DNA of 64,000 nucleotides, taken from assembly GCA_017303855.1 (NCBI GenBank), contig JAFLBL010000015.1, positions 1 to 64,000 on the forward strand, read 5' to 3'. Position 1 is the stretch's first letter. Every line of letters starts with the position of its first letter. Below the pieces are notes generated by a model. It was not told the DNA's origin, ran no database searches, and saw nothing but the letters and a program-made list of their open reading frames with translations. A program made the position numbers and the translations under genes. This DNA comes from Chitinophagales bacterium. GTDB taxonomy: Bacteria > Bacteroidota > Bacteroidia > Chitinophagales > Chitinophagaceae. Positions 17,871 through 25,190 of this stretch are shown here, piece by piece.

Positions 17871-18092
17871 AAGTTTGGCCTAGCTAAATGCAGGTTGCAA
17901 TGAACAATTATTAAACTCTTCAATAACGGTACTTATCACTGCATTTGATTGCAATGTGCGATACGTCTCTGATTGTAATGCATCGCGAGCCTTTAAAACA
18001 GTATTTTGTTTTCTATGTAACCTATTTTTCTATATACCTATGCCTGCCTGCCGGTAGGCAGGTGTGATAAGCTGCCGCCAGGCAGGCATGCC
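17871..18092 (-). repeat. dispersed intergenic repeat, copy 2 (inverted), with nested GC palindrome
   Basis: Read on the minus strand it shows the same order of blocks as copy 1: GGCAGCTTATCACA, the nested palindrome CCTGCCTACCGGCAGGCAGG (18042-18062), ATAGGTTACATAGAA, AAAGGCTCGCGATGCATTA, and GTTCATTGCAACCTGCATTT with GGCCAAAC. Together with the preceding short repeats it fills the gap 17758-18237, in which no gene is seen. Confidence 0.75.
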
Positions 18093-18237
18093 ACACCAGA
18101 AACTAATACTCTTTCTCCCTGTCACTATAAGCTCTAACACTTAGAACAGAATAAATTATTTGCAGTTAGTTGTAACGTGATAAAACGTAGCCTAGCTTGC
18201 GGTTGTTATTAATTCGTCACCACAAAAAGCGAACCTT

Positions 18238-18705
18238 ATGAAAAACGTAATCCGCGCCGGCATGTCTGCCCTTTTACTCTTTGCCATTATTAATCTGATC
18301 AGTTGTTCCAAAGACCGTACCACTGCTCCTGCTGCGACCAATAACCCCGCACAGGCCGGTACTAAAACCATCACTGTAATGCAAAGGATGACGCCCATCA
18401 CTCCAACCCTGACCGGTAGTGGCGGTTATGAAGGAGCAAGAACATTCGGTAATCTGACCATGGTTATTGCTCCGCTGGATTCCAAATCCACCGTAATCGT
18501 ATCGAATGATATTTATAATTCAGGGCCAATACCGGCTTATGAAGAAGAGGAAGAAGGAAGAGTCTATGTACGGCAATTACAAACCGGCACCTATAAAGTG
18601 CAGATCATTCCGCATACGCCCGGATACCCCACCATCGAACTGAATGATATACAGATTATGGAAAATATGCTGACTGATCTCGGCACTATTAATGTAAATT
18701 ATTAA
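18238..18705 (+). CDS. small lipoprotein of unknown function
   Basis: 155 residues. The signal peptide ends at a lipobox LISC, with lipidated Cys near residue 23, and is followed by a low-complexity Thr/Ala/Pro linker (TTAPAATNNPAQAG). The C-terminal 100 residues are beta-rich, with FGNLTMVIAPLDSKSTVIVS, VRQLQTGTYKVQIIPHTPGYPTIELNDIQI and a final LGTINVNY. This resembles the small carboxypeptidase-regulatory-like / prealbumin-like beta-sandwiches common in Bacteroidota envelope proteins, but the match is by pattern only. A Glu run (YEEEEEGR) sits mid-protein. It is monocistronic and followed by a very stable terminator. Confidence 0.75.
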   Translation: MKNVIRAGMSALLLFAIINLISCSKDRTTAPAATNNPAQAGTKTITVMQRMTPITPTLTGSGGYEGARTFGNLTMVIAPLDSKSTVIVSNDIYNSGPIPAYEEEEEGRVYVRQLQTGTYKVQIIPHTPGYPTIELNDIQIMENMLTDLGTINVNY

Positions 18706-18728
18706 ACCCAACCCTGAAGCAGCAATCA

Positions 18729-18793
18729 GGTTGTCCCAAAAGTCTGTGCCCGGGCCTGTTCCCGCGGAACGACTTTTGGGCCAACCTTTTTTT
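18729..18793 (+). terminator. long rho-independent terminator
   Basis: GGTTG plus CCCAAAAGTC (18729-18744, one-base bulge) pairs with GACTTTTGGG plus CAACC (18771-18786) and is followed by seven T. The 26-nt loop can itself form GTTCC-CGC-GGAAC. Confidence 0.9.
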
Positions 18794-18844
18794 ATACCTG
18801 CTGAAATACCCGCTACACGGTATACCGGCAGTGACAGGACTTAT

Positions 18845-18852
18845 TAAATTTG
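18845..18852 (+). promoter_or_regulatory. -7 promoter box of the 18.9-kb gene
   Basis: Perfect TAAATTTG, 14 nt before the ATG at 18867. No clear -33 partner. Confidence 0.5.
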
Positions 18853-18866
18853 ATTAAAACAAACCA

Positions 18867-19496
18867 ATGATCAAGTCAGTATTTCTCGTCCTGCTACTCT
18901 CCGGCCTGTCAGTTTTACAAGCCCAGGAACCTGTGGAAAAAAGGCTGTCTAAAAGGGATTATAACCAGACTTATCTTTTTGATATTAAGGAGGGAGACAC
19001 ACTGGTTTATGAGGTGAATGCGGGCGGGCAAAATTACCAGTTCATCGTAGCCATGCAACAGTTTGATCCCTATGACGAGGGTATACATTTTAACTGGAAA
19101 ATGACCAACCCGGTTAACCGCTCCGGAAGTATTCAGATTTCGTCTGACGCAATGTTGTACAGCCGCTCCTATATCAACCGGTTTGCCGGCGGTTCGCAGG
19201 AACTGGATAATGAAAGTGCCGTTTTTTTAACTACGGAAACCTATACGGATTTAATGAGCGGTTCTTCTGTAATTTCGCTGGATGGTATTAAAGAAAAATT
19301 TATAAAAAAATATAACAGTGAAGTAAAATACCCGGTCAATGTTCACGGGAAAACCTACCTGCTCAATGCGTTCGATATCAGCAATGAAAAAACGGGAGCC
19401 GAACAAAAGACAATGATTATTCAACTTTACGATAAAGTACCGGTTATCCTGAAGATGGATATCGGATTCCGCATTGAACTGAAAGAAATAAGATAA
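18867..19496 (+). CDS. secreted protein of unknown function
   Basis: 209 residues with a signal peptide (MIKSVFLVLLLSGLSVLQAQ). The mature protein is beta-rich and without Cys. It starts with a charged segment, then GDTLVYEVNAGGQNYQFIVAMQ and later GKTYLLNAFDISNE and KVPVILKMDIGFRIELKEIR, a pattern of an extended beta-sheet seen in periplasmic proteins that bind hydrophobic ligands. I do not recognise a family. It has its own -7 box and terminator-protected 5' side, and it converges on the aminotransferase gene with a 3-nt gap. Confidence 0.75.
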   Translation: MIKSVFLVLLLSGLSVLQAQEPVEKRLSKRDYNQTYLFDIKEGDTLVYEVNAGGQNYQFIVAMQQFDPYDEGIHFNWKMTNPVNRSGSIQISSDAMLYSRSYINRFAGGSQELDNESAVFLTTETYTDLMSGSSVISLDGIKEKFIKKYNSEVKYPVNVHGKTYLLNAFDISNEKTGAEQKTMIIQLYDKVPVILKMDIGFRIELKEIR

Positions 19497-19499
19497 TAT

Positions 19500-21050
19500 T
19501 TAATTCCTGAGCGAATCAAACCACCTTCCCACCACTTCCGTTATTTCATCTTTAAAGGAAATATGGTGATATTCATTGGTATCCGGTTCGTATACATATT
19601 CCTTTTTCCAGGTCGCGTAATGGGTGGCCACCTGTTCAATCGCGTCCAGTATATAACGGACTTCCTCATCCGTCATCACCGGATGAATGGACATGCGGAT
19701 CCAGCCGGGTTTACAGGATAAATCGCCCTTGTGCATCTCTTCGAGTATGGCATAGGAATGCAGCTGGTCCACATGAAGCAGCATATGGCCATACGTGCCG
19801 GCACAGGCACATCCGCCACGGGTCTGTATGCCAAAGCGGTCATTGAGCAGTTTCACCACCAGGTTGAAATGGGTGCCTTTTAAGATAAAACTGATCACCC
19901 CCAGCCGGTGCCTGGTTTGACCTTCCAGTATTTCTATTCCCGGCACAGCGGGCAGCCGCTCAAATATGATTTTTAATAATTCTTCTTCCCGGCGGAGCAT
20001 ATTTTCCACACCCATCTGCTCTTTCAGTTTAACGGCAAGCGCCGCTTTTATCCCTTGTAAGAAAGGCGGGGTTCCGCCGTCCTCCCGGTGTTCAATATCA
20101 TTGATGTATTCATGCTGCTTCCAGGGATTGGTATAGGTAACTGTACCCCCACCCGGCTGATCGGGTATAATATTTTTATACAGCTTTTTATGAAAGATGA
20201 GTACACCGGGAGTGCCTTGTCCGCCCAGGAATTTATGCGGAGAAAAGAAAATCGCATCCAGGTGTGCGTCCTCCTCTCCGGGATGCATATTGATAGCTAC
20301 ATATGGCGCTGAACAGGCAAAATCCACAAAACAGAGGCCGTTATACGCGTGTATTCTACGGGCCACTTCATGATAAGGTGTCTGTATGCCAGTTACATTC
20401 GAACAGCCCGTTATAGCCGCGATCTTATGTTGCCGGTTCTTATATTTATCCAGCAGCTGCTGAAAAGAATGCAGACAGATATTTCCGTCCTCATCATTGG
20501 GAATAATCTCCACATCGGCGATTGTTTCCAGCCAGGAAGTTTGATTGGAATGGTGCTCCATTTCAGAAACAAAGATCACCGGTTTCAGTTGCGGGTCAAG
20601 GTCGAGGTAATTGCTGAACAGCTCATGTATTTTCAACGCGCTTTGCGACAGGCTGCTGCTATCAGGCAAACGGCCGGCCCGCACATAATCCATGATCCGT
20701 TCCGGAATCCGGAGACCCAGCAGGCGTTGCAGTTTATTAACCGCTCCGGTCATGCCGCTTCCCGCGAAAATGAGAACATCATCCGGACCGGCCTGTACAT
20801 GTTTTTTAATAATTTGCTTGGACAATTCATAGGCCCGGGTCATGGCCGTACCTGTTACCGTAGTCTCCGTATGCGTATTCCCGAGCAGCGGCATAATCTC
20901 TTTTGTCAGCTTATCTTCAATGGGTTGATACGCCCTTCCGCTGGCGGTCCAGTCGGCATAGATCATTTTACGGATCCCGTAAGGCGTGGTAAACTCGGTA
21001 TCAATACCAATGACATTATTCCGGAAGGATTGGAAGTAGGCTTGTAGCAA
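19500..21050 (-). CDS. class V aminotransferase (cysteine-desulfurase-like PLP enzyme)
   Basis: 516 residues, longer than typical SufS/NifS enzymes (about 400). It is a fold type I PLP enzyme: the Schiff-base Lys lies in SPHKFLGGQGTPG, a conserved His in EMEHHSNQTSW and the PLP-phosphate/ring contacts in AITGCSNVTG and VDFACSAPY. The loop GGCACAGTYGH carries Cys residues at the place of the desulfurase active-site loop, but it is arranged differently from SufS, so the reaction (desulfurase, lyase or related) is unassigned. The N-terminal 60 residues and a C-terminal tail of about 60 are extra. No in-frame ATG is available upstream before a stop; the start is TTG at 21050, 16 nt after a -7 box. 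It is cytoplasmic. Confidence 0.85.
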   Translation of the reverse strand: MLQAYFQSFRNNVIGIDTEFTTPYGIRKMIYADWTASGRAYQPIEDKLTKEIMPLLGNTHTETTVTGTAMTRAYELSKQIIKKHVQAGPDDVLIFAGSGMTGAVNKLQRLLGLRIPERIMDYVRAGRLPDSSSLSQSALKIHELFSNYLDLDPQLKPVIFVSEMEHHSNQTSWLETIADVEIIPNDEDGNICLHSFQQLLDKYKNRQHKIAAITGCSNVTGIQTPYHEVARRIHAYNGLCFVDFACSAPYVAINMHPGEEDAHLDAIFFSPHKFLGGQGTPGVLIFHKKLYKNIIPDQPGGGTVTYTNPWKQHEYINDIEHREDGGTPPFLQGIKAALAVKLKEQMGVENMLRREEELLKIIFERLPAVPGIEILEGQTRHRLGVISFILKGTHFNLVVKLLNDRFGIQTRGGCACAGTYGHMLLHVDQLHSYAILEEMHKGDLSCKPGWIRMSIHPVMTDEEVRYILDAIEQVATHYATWKKEYVYEPDTNEYHHISFKDEITEVVGRWFDSLRN

Positions 21051-21066
21051 GGGACTGTCGTTTGCG

Positions 21067-21074
21067 CAAAAATA
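21067..21074 (-). promoter_or_regulatory. -7 promoter box of the class V aminotransferase
   Basis: Perfect TATTTTTG on the minus strand, 16 nt from the TTG start codon. Confidence 0.5.
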
Positions 21075-21082
21075 CGGATAGA

Positions 21083-21150
21083 AAGCCGATAGTCATTAGC
21101 CGGTAGTCGGTAGTTTGGGCTTTTTACTATTGATAAATGACTATCGGCTT
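21083..21150. repeat. 15-bp perfect inverted repeat between terC and the aminotransferase
   Basis: AAGCCGATAGTCATT (21083-21097) pairs with AATGACTATCGGCTT (21136-21150), 38 nt apart. The right arm overlaps the last codons of the TerC gene and the left arm ends 8 bp from the aminotransferase -7 box. The spacer holds GTAGTCGGTAG repeats. A minus-strand transcript would form a long hairpin at the terC 3' end. Confidence 0.7.
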
Positions 21151-21842
21151 CCAACTTTCTTCCCTGCCGTTTTCATTTGAATTATATCCACCATAAAGGC
21201 AAAGGCCATTGAAAAATAGATATAGCCCTTGGGAATTTCAAATTGGAAACCTTCGGCGAGCAGGGAGACACCGATCAGCAGCAGAAAACAGAGTGCCAGA
21301 ATTTTAAAAGAAGGGTGCTGATGAATAAACCGGCTGATCGGCCCTGATGCAAATAACATAATGATTACCGTCACCACTACGGCCGTATACATCACCCAGA
21401 GGTCCTGGGCCATTCCTACAGCCGTAATAATAGAATCAACGGAAAATACCAGGTCAAGCAGAATGATCTCCCCCAGTAAGCGGGAGAAAGTGGCATTTTT
21501 CCCTGCACCGGGTTGTTCTTCCACCATTTCCGTCTTATGATAAATCTCTTTTGTGGCTTTATAAATCAGGAAAAGTCCTCCCACAATCAGTATCAGTCCT
21601 TTTCCTGAAAAAGCCGTTTTGTACAGGGTGAAAAGCGTCTGATCCAGTTTCAGGATCCAGGAGATAATGGCCAGCAGGAGCAGCCGCATGACCATGGCCA
21701 GTCCGATCCCCCAAAAACGGAGCTTATTCCGCTGTTGTTCGGGCAGTTTATCAGCCAGAATGGAAATAAAAATGATATTATCAATCCCGAGAATAACTTC
21801 AAGGGCTATCAGTGAAATCAGGGCGATGATGGCGTCGGTCAT
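21141..21842 (-). CDS. TerC-family integral membrane protein
   Basis: 233 residues with seven or eight predicted membrane helices. TerC proteins are linked to metal-ion efflux (manganese in studied members) and, in some bacteria, to loading of exported metalloenzymes. The two family signatures with membrane-embedded Asp are present: LEVILGIDNIIFIS in helix 1 and LLDLVFSVDSIITAVGM in the second half. Length is normal for the short TerC type lacking CBS or CorC domains. The specific metal cannot be told. It is transcribed toward the aminotransferase gene, from which it is separated by a 90-bp repeat-bearing gap. Confidence 0.9.
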   Translation of the reverse strand: MTDAIIALISLIALEVILGIDNIIFISILADKLPEQQRNKLRFWGIGLAMVMRLLLLAIISWILKLDQTLFTLYKTAFSGKGLILIVGGLFLIYKATKEIYHKTEMVEEQPGAGKNATFSRLLGEIILLDLVFSVDSIITAVGMAQDLWVMYTAVVVTVIIMLFASGPISRFIHQHPSFKILALCFLLLIGVSLLAEGFQFEIPKGYIYFSMAFAFMVDIIQMKTAGKKVGSR

Positions 21843-21881
21843 ATTTGCGTAACAATCCGGTAGAGAAATGGTTGCAGGGAG

Positions 21882-21980
21882 TGTAGTTGTTAGTCAATAG
21901 TCGGTTTTCGGTAGTGAACAGCCCCTTCTCAGGTATTTTATCGTATAACGAAATCCGGCTGTTGACTACTAACTACTAAC
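21882..21980. repeat. imperfect inverted GTAGT/ACTAC short repeats
   Basis: GTAGTTGTTAGTCAATAGTC on the left is approximately inverted in GTTGACTACTAACTACTAAC on the right. The same words recur at 21100-21115 and after 51913. Non-coding, between terC and the DinB-like gene. Confidence 0.45.
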
Positions 21981-21993
21981 TCCAGACTACGAA

Positions 21994-22629
21994 CTATTTC
22001 TTCAACCTTCCCCGTATCCACTTGATCTGTCCGTTGTGATTCGATTCATGTTCGCATACATGGAACCATTTGCAGTAATTATTGGTTGGTCCCCAGAACC
22101 ATTTTTCATCTACTGAGCTCAGCCATTGGTCGTCGCGTTTTTTGAATTCAGCGATGGTATTATCGCGGACTTCTTTCAGGGTATCCAGGTAGAATTTAAG
22201 ATCATGCCCTTTGATAGCTTTGCGGGCCTCCTCGCCCAGTTCCATGGCGATACCAAAACGGTCATTGTCTTCTTTTGACCAATCGCCCCATTTCTTGCCA
22301 TCAAAACTGTGTATCTGGTAAAACCGTTCGGTAGCGGCCAGGTGAAAGAGCATACTGCCGATGGTATTCGATTTATCATCATGCAGGTAATCGAGTTGTT
22401 CCATGGTCATATTGCGAACAGAACTCAGTACGGCGCCCCGCATCCAGGTCATCATGGAGAGCAGGGTTCCTACCTGCGGACTGAAGCCTTCCCGCGGGCC
22501 GATAACGTTTGGACGTTCGTCTGCAGGTAATGGAGCAGTTGTAGCAAAAACAGGTAATGTACTGATACCGGCCAGACCAGCGGTAAGGGCGCCTTGTCTG
22601 AGAAACCGGCGACGCGAGGAATCTTGCAT
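21994..22629 (-). CDS. Tat-exported DinB-like metal-binding protein
   Basis: 211 residues. The N-terminus has a twin-arginine signal (SRRRFLRQGALTAGLAG) ending near TTAPLPA, so the protein is exported folded. The mature part is a four-helix bundle of the DinB/YfiT type, with the usual metal-ligand His residues: one in MLFHLAATE and two in CEHESNHNGQI. Proteins of this superfamily act as thiol-dependent transferases or hydrolases using a divalent metal; the activity here is unknown. Folding with a bound metal before export would explain the Tat signal. It is monocistronic, between repeat-rich gaps. Confidence 0.85.
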   Translation of the reverse strand: MQDSSRRRFLRQGALTAGLAGISTLPVFATTAPLPADERPNVIGPREGFSPQVGTLLSMMTWMRGAVLSSVRNMTMEQLDYLHDDKSNTIGSMLFHLAATERFYQIHSFDGKKWGDWSKEDNDRFGIAMELGEEARKAIKGHDLKFYLDTLKEVRDNTIAEFKKRDDQWLSSVDEKWFWGPTNNYCKWFHVCEHESNHNGQIKWIRGRLKK

Positions 22630-22725
22630 AGTAGTTGAATTGAGGTGAATAATGGTAGTACTAATATAGGCTTTTCTGAAATGGAATGTGAAATTCCTGG
22701 GGCGGCCTGGAGTGTTATTTTAACC

Positions 22726-22935
22726 TGCCTTCGGCAGATTATCACACCTGCCTACCGGCAGGCAGGCATAGTGAAAAAGCTAAACAGATTACTTAGAATT
22801 CAATGGACAGCTTTACAGGCTGGAAATGGATTTCAACAGAGGCTGGGCAAACATAGATTATCACCTGCGGTGATGGATGCGTTTATGATTATAAAATCGC
22901 TGGAATTCAGTGCAATGCTGATTGAAATAAAAACT
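22726..22935 (+). repeat. dispersed intergenic repeat, copy 3, with nested GC palindrome
   Basis: Same block order as copy 1: CTGCCTTCGGCAG, TTATCACA, the nested CCTGCCTACCGGCAGGCAGG (22751-22770), TTTACAGGCTGGAAATGGATT, AGAGGCTGGGCAAACATAGA and CACCTGCGGTGATGGA. The 3' GTTCATTGCAACCTG block is not clear here. A spurious frame crosses it and is not a gene. The rest of the 22630-23070 gap shows nothing recognisable. Confidence 0.7.
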
Positions 22936-23070
22936 ATGTAATGAAGAATAAATTTAGCCTGAATTTCATTCCAAAAAGTACATAGTACTAAGACATTTCA
23001 TAAAAAGAAATTCAGCTCACTTTTAAAATTGAGCCACTAAAGAAGGGGCTGTTCACTCCCGACTCCCGAC

Positions 23071-24435
23071 TCACTTCTTCACCCCATACCCTGTCCAGCC
23101 ATTACGGTACTGTGCATTCTGCATCCATAGCATACGGCCGCCACGGATACAGGTAAAATAGGCGTCAAAGGTTTTGGGTTTGCCTTCGAGGTTGCTGAAA
23201 TATACCTGCCAGTTATTGGGCAGGGAGAAACTGCCGGAGTTCTTTGCCTGGTCGTAGCGCATGGCACCTACCTGGCCGTTAATGGCGAGGATACTCCAGT
23301 TGTATTTATTGCCGGGGAGGAAACTGAATGTTTCTGAACTCTGGTGAATATCGGTGGCCATATGTGAGCCGGTATATATATTGTAATACTCCTGCATGCC
23401 ATTGAAATCGCTGGTCCAGGTTCCCCTGAGATCGGAAGCTCCTACGGCAAAACGGTTGTAGTAGGCCATGTTCTCCATTTTTTTCCAGACTTCACTGCTG
23501 GTACTCCAGTCAATAAGGTCGGCATCTATGCCGTATTCTGCTACAAAAGCCTGTTTATTTTTGGTGATGAATTCCATCCAGCCGGAACTTCCTCTGCTGA
23601 AAACGGCCACATACAAGGAACGGCCGCCGGCATCCGTTACTTCTCCCGCCCCGAAAAGTGCCCGCTGGTAATCTGTCGGACTGCGTGTTACATAGTTCTT
23701 CAGACTCTTGTATTTCGGCGCCACCAGAACATCCCAGGCATTGTTGATCTGCGGTACCGGATCGCCTCCCTTATTGGTACGCGCATCCGAAAAATGAAGC
23801 AGGACTTTGATCTCTCCTTTGGTGACTTCCACATAATCCGGTTTTACCTCGGCAAACCAGCCATCATCAAAACGGGTAGTGGTAAAGGCATAGCCCTCGT
23901 TCAGCACCATTGCCGGTTTTGGTGGAGGAGGCTGTGTTATACTGACCGTGGTTTTAAAATCAGGATTCATCTCCACCCCGTTCAGAAATTTTTCAATCAC
24001 CGGAAACAGGGCCTTATCATTGGTGGTAACTACAATGCTGGCCCTGAGGGATTGTCCGCTGACCGTATACAGCAGGGCTGTGGCCGATTGTCCGTTATAT
24101 GTAAACGTACTTTTTCCCCGCCGGATCTTCCAACCCTTTTTTACAGTGAGTACGGGCATCACCGCTTTATCCTTCACGGTGTATGGTTTCAGCACGAGAT
24201 CATCCCATTCACTTTTAAAATCCATGGTATCTCCCTTACCCGGTGCCTCATTATAAATCGCGAACCTGCACCACTGTCCCTTCGCCGCATTTGTATACGT
24301 GTAAGTAATAAATGTCTGGTTCTCCTCTTTCTCCCAGCCGGCCGGCTCGGTATAACAAAACAGGTGATAACAGGATTGCTGTGCCCCGGCCGTAATGCCC
24401 AGGCTCAACAGAATAAGTAAAATGACATTTCTCAT
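23071..24435 (-). CDS. secreted protein with C-terminal lipocalin-like domain
   Basis: 454 residues from the ATG at 24435, chosen because the signal peptide MRNVILLILLSLGITAGAQ starts there; a start 24 bases upstream is possible. Two regions can be seen. The N-terminal 300 residues are beta-rich, with a first domain (to about 170) resembling secreted PsbP-like folds, then a Pro linker (TQPPPPKPAM) and a second similar domain. The C-terminal 110 residues begin GTWTSDFNGMQEYYNIYTG, with the GxW start and strand pattern of lipocalin-like domains. No catalytic residue stands out; ligand binding in the periplasm or outer membrane is an inference. Inverted GAGTCGGGA tracts flank the gene on both sides. 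Confidence 0.7.
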   Translation of the reverse strand: MRNVILLILLSLGITAGAQQSCYHLFCYTEPAGWEKEENQTFITYTYTNAAKGQWCRFAIYNEAPGKGDTMDFKSEWDDLVLKPYTVKDKAVMPVLTVKKGWKIRRGKSTFTYNGQSATALLYTVSGQSLRASIVVTTNDKALFPVIEKFLNGVEMNPDFKTTVSITQPPPPKPAMVLNEGYAFTTTRFDDGWFAEVKPDYVEVTKGEIKVLLHFSDARTNKGGDPVPQINNAWDVLVAPKYKSLKNYVTRSPTDYQRALFGAGEVTDAGGRSLYVAVFSRGSSGWMEFITKNKQAFVAEYGIDADLIDWSTSSEVWKKMENMAYYNRFAVGASDLRGTWTSDFNGMQEYYNIYTGSHMATDIHQSSETFSFLPGNKYNWSILAINGQVGAMRYDQAKNSGSFSLPNNWQVYFSNLEGKPKTFDAYFTCIRGGRMLWMQNAQYRNGWTGYGVKK

Positions 24436-24517
24436 GTTCCCGGTTTTAATGATGATCAACCGGGTAAAGTTGAGGAATTATATGAAAGAGGAGATCATGG
24501 AAAATGGGGATTTTTTT

Positions 24518-24585
24518 GAGTCGGGAGGTGTCAGTCGGGAGTCGGGAGATAGGAGTCGAGAGTCGGGAGTCGGGAGTCGGGAGTG
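24518..24585. repeat. GAGTCGGGA tandem array
   Basis: Seven or so copies of GAGTCGGGA-like units with small variations. The complementary words ACTCCCGACTCCCGACTC occur at about 23055-23072, immediately downstream of the 23.1-24.4 kb gene, so that gene is bracketed by inverted arrays. Further on, 24631-24672 has several GCTAATTAGCTAAT words. The rest of the 24436-24794 gap shows nothing else. Confidence 0.7.
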
Positions 24586-24794
24586 GAACGGGATGATAAA
24601 AAGGAGCTATCTGCTGGTTCTACAATGCAAGCTGATTAGCTAATTTGCAAATGTGCTAATTAGCTAATTACTCATACTAATCCTGTAACCAATACCCACT
24701 TTATCCCGTCTTACGAATGTTAAAAAACAGTAAAAAGAACCGTCCCGGTTGCTCATTACGAACAAAATCGTACATTAGCTTAAAATTCGACCGC

Positions 24795-25184
24795 ATGTCA
24801 GCACCTAAACTGGTTAAACCAACTGAATCTGAACTGGAAATACTGCAGCTCCTGTGGAAGAAAGGAACGGCTACCGTACGGGAAGTGCATGAAGAACTGG
24901 CGCAGACCAAGGACGTGGGCTATACCACTACCCTGAAACTGATGCAGATCATGAATGAGAAAGGCATTGTGAAAAGGGATGACTCCATGCGGACCCACGT
25001 GTACCAGGCCGCGGTGAATAAGGAGCGGACACAGAAACACCTGCTGGGGAAGATGATTGACAGCCTGTTTGGCGGCTCCCCTACCCAACTGGTGATCCAG
25101 GCTCTCGGTGATGAAAGCCACAAAGCAAGTAAAGAAGAACTGGAAAAGATCCAGGCACTCCTGGACAGTCTTAAAAAACAATAA
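24795..25184 (+). CDS. BlaI/MecI-family transcriptional repressor
   Basis: 129 residues from the ATG at 24795; an in-frame start 78 bases upstream would add an unlikely basic extension. Winged-helix repressors of this family bind dyads as dimers and are inactivated by proteolysis triggered by an M56 membrane peptidase. Marks: PTESELEILQLLWKKGTATVREVHEEL (first helices), then the recognition helix and wing GYTTTLKLMQIMNEKGIVKRDD and the C-terminal dimerisation helices. The M56 gene begins 6 nt downstream, the standard two-gene arrangement. No beta-lactamase is adjacent, so the regulated target is unknown and may be the pair itself. Confidence 0.93.
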   Translation: MSAPKLVKPTESELEILQLLWKKGTATVREVHEELAQTKDVGYTTTLKLMQIMNEKGIVKRDDSMRTHVYQAAVNKERTQKHLLGKMIDSLFGGSPTQLVIQALGDESHKASKEELEKIQALLDSLKKQ

Positions 25185-25190
25185 ACCAAA

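Noticed and set aside
22645..22941. 98-codon open frame in the 22.6-23.0 kb gap
   Set aside because: It runs through dispersed repeat copy 3 and its GC palindrome; the translation has no family features.
24518..24585. CRISPR array
   Set aside because: Units of 9 bases are contiguous, without spacers or adjacent cas genes. The other tandem arrays are rejected for the same reason.
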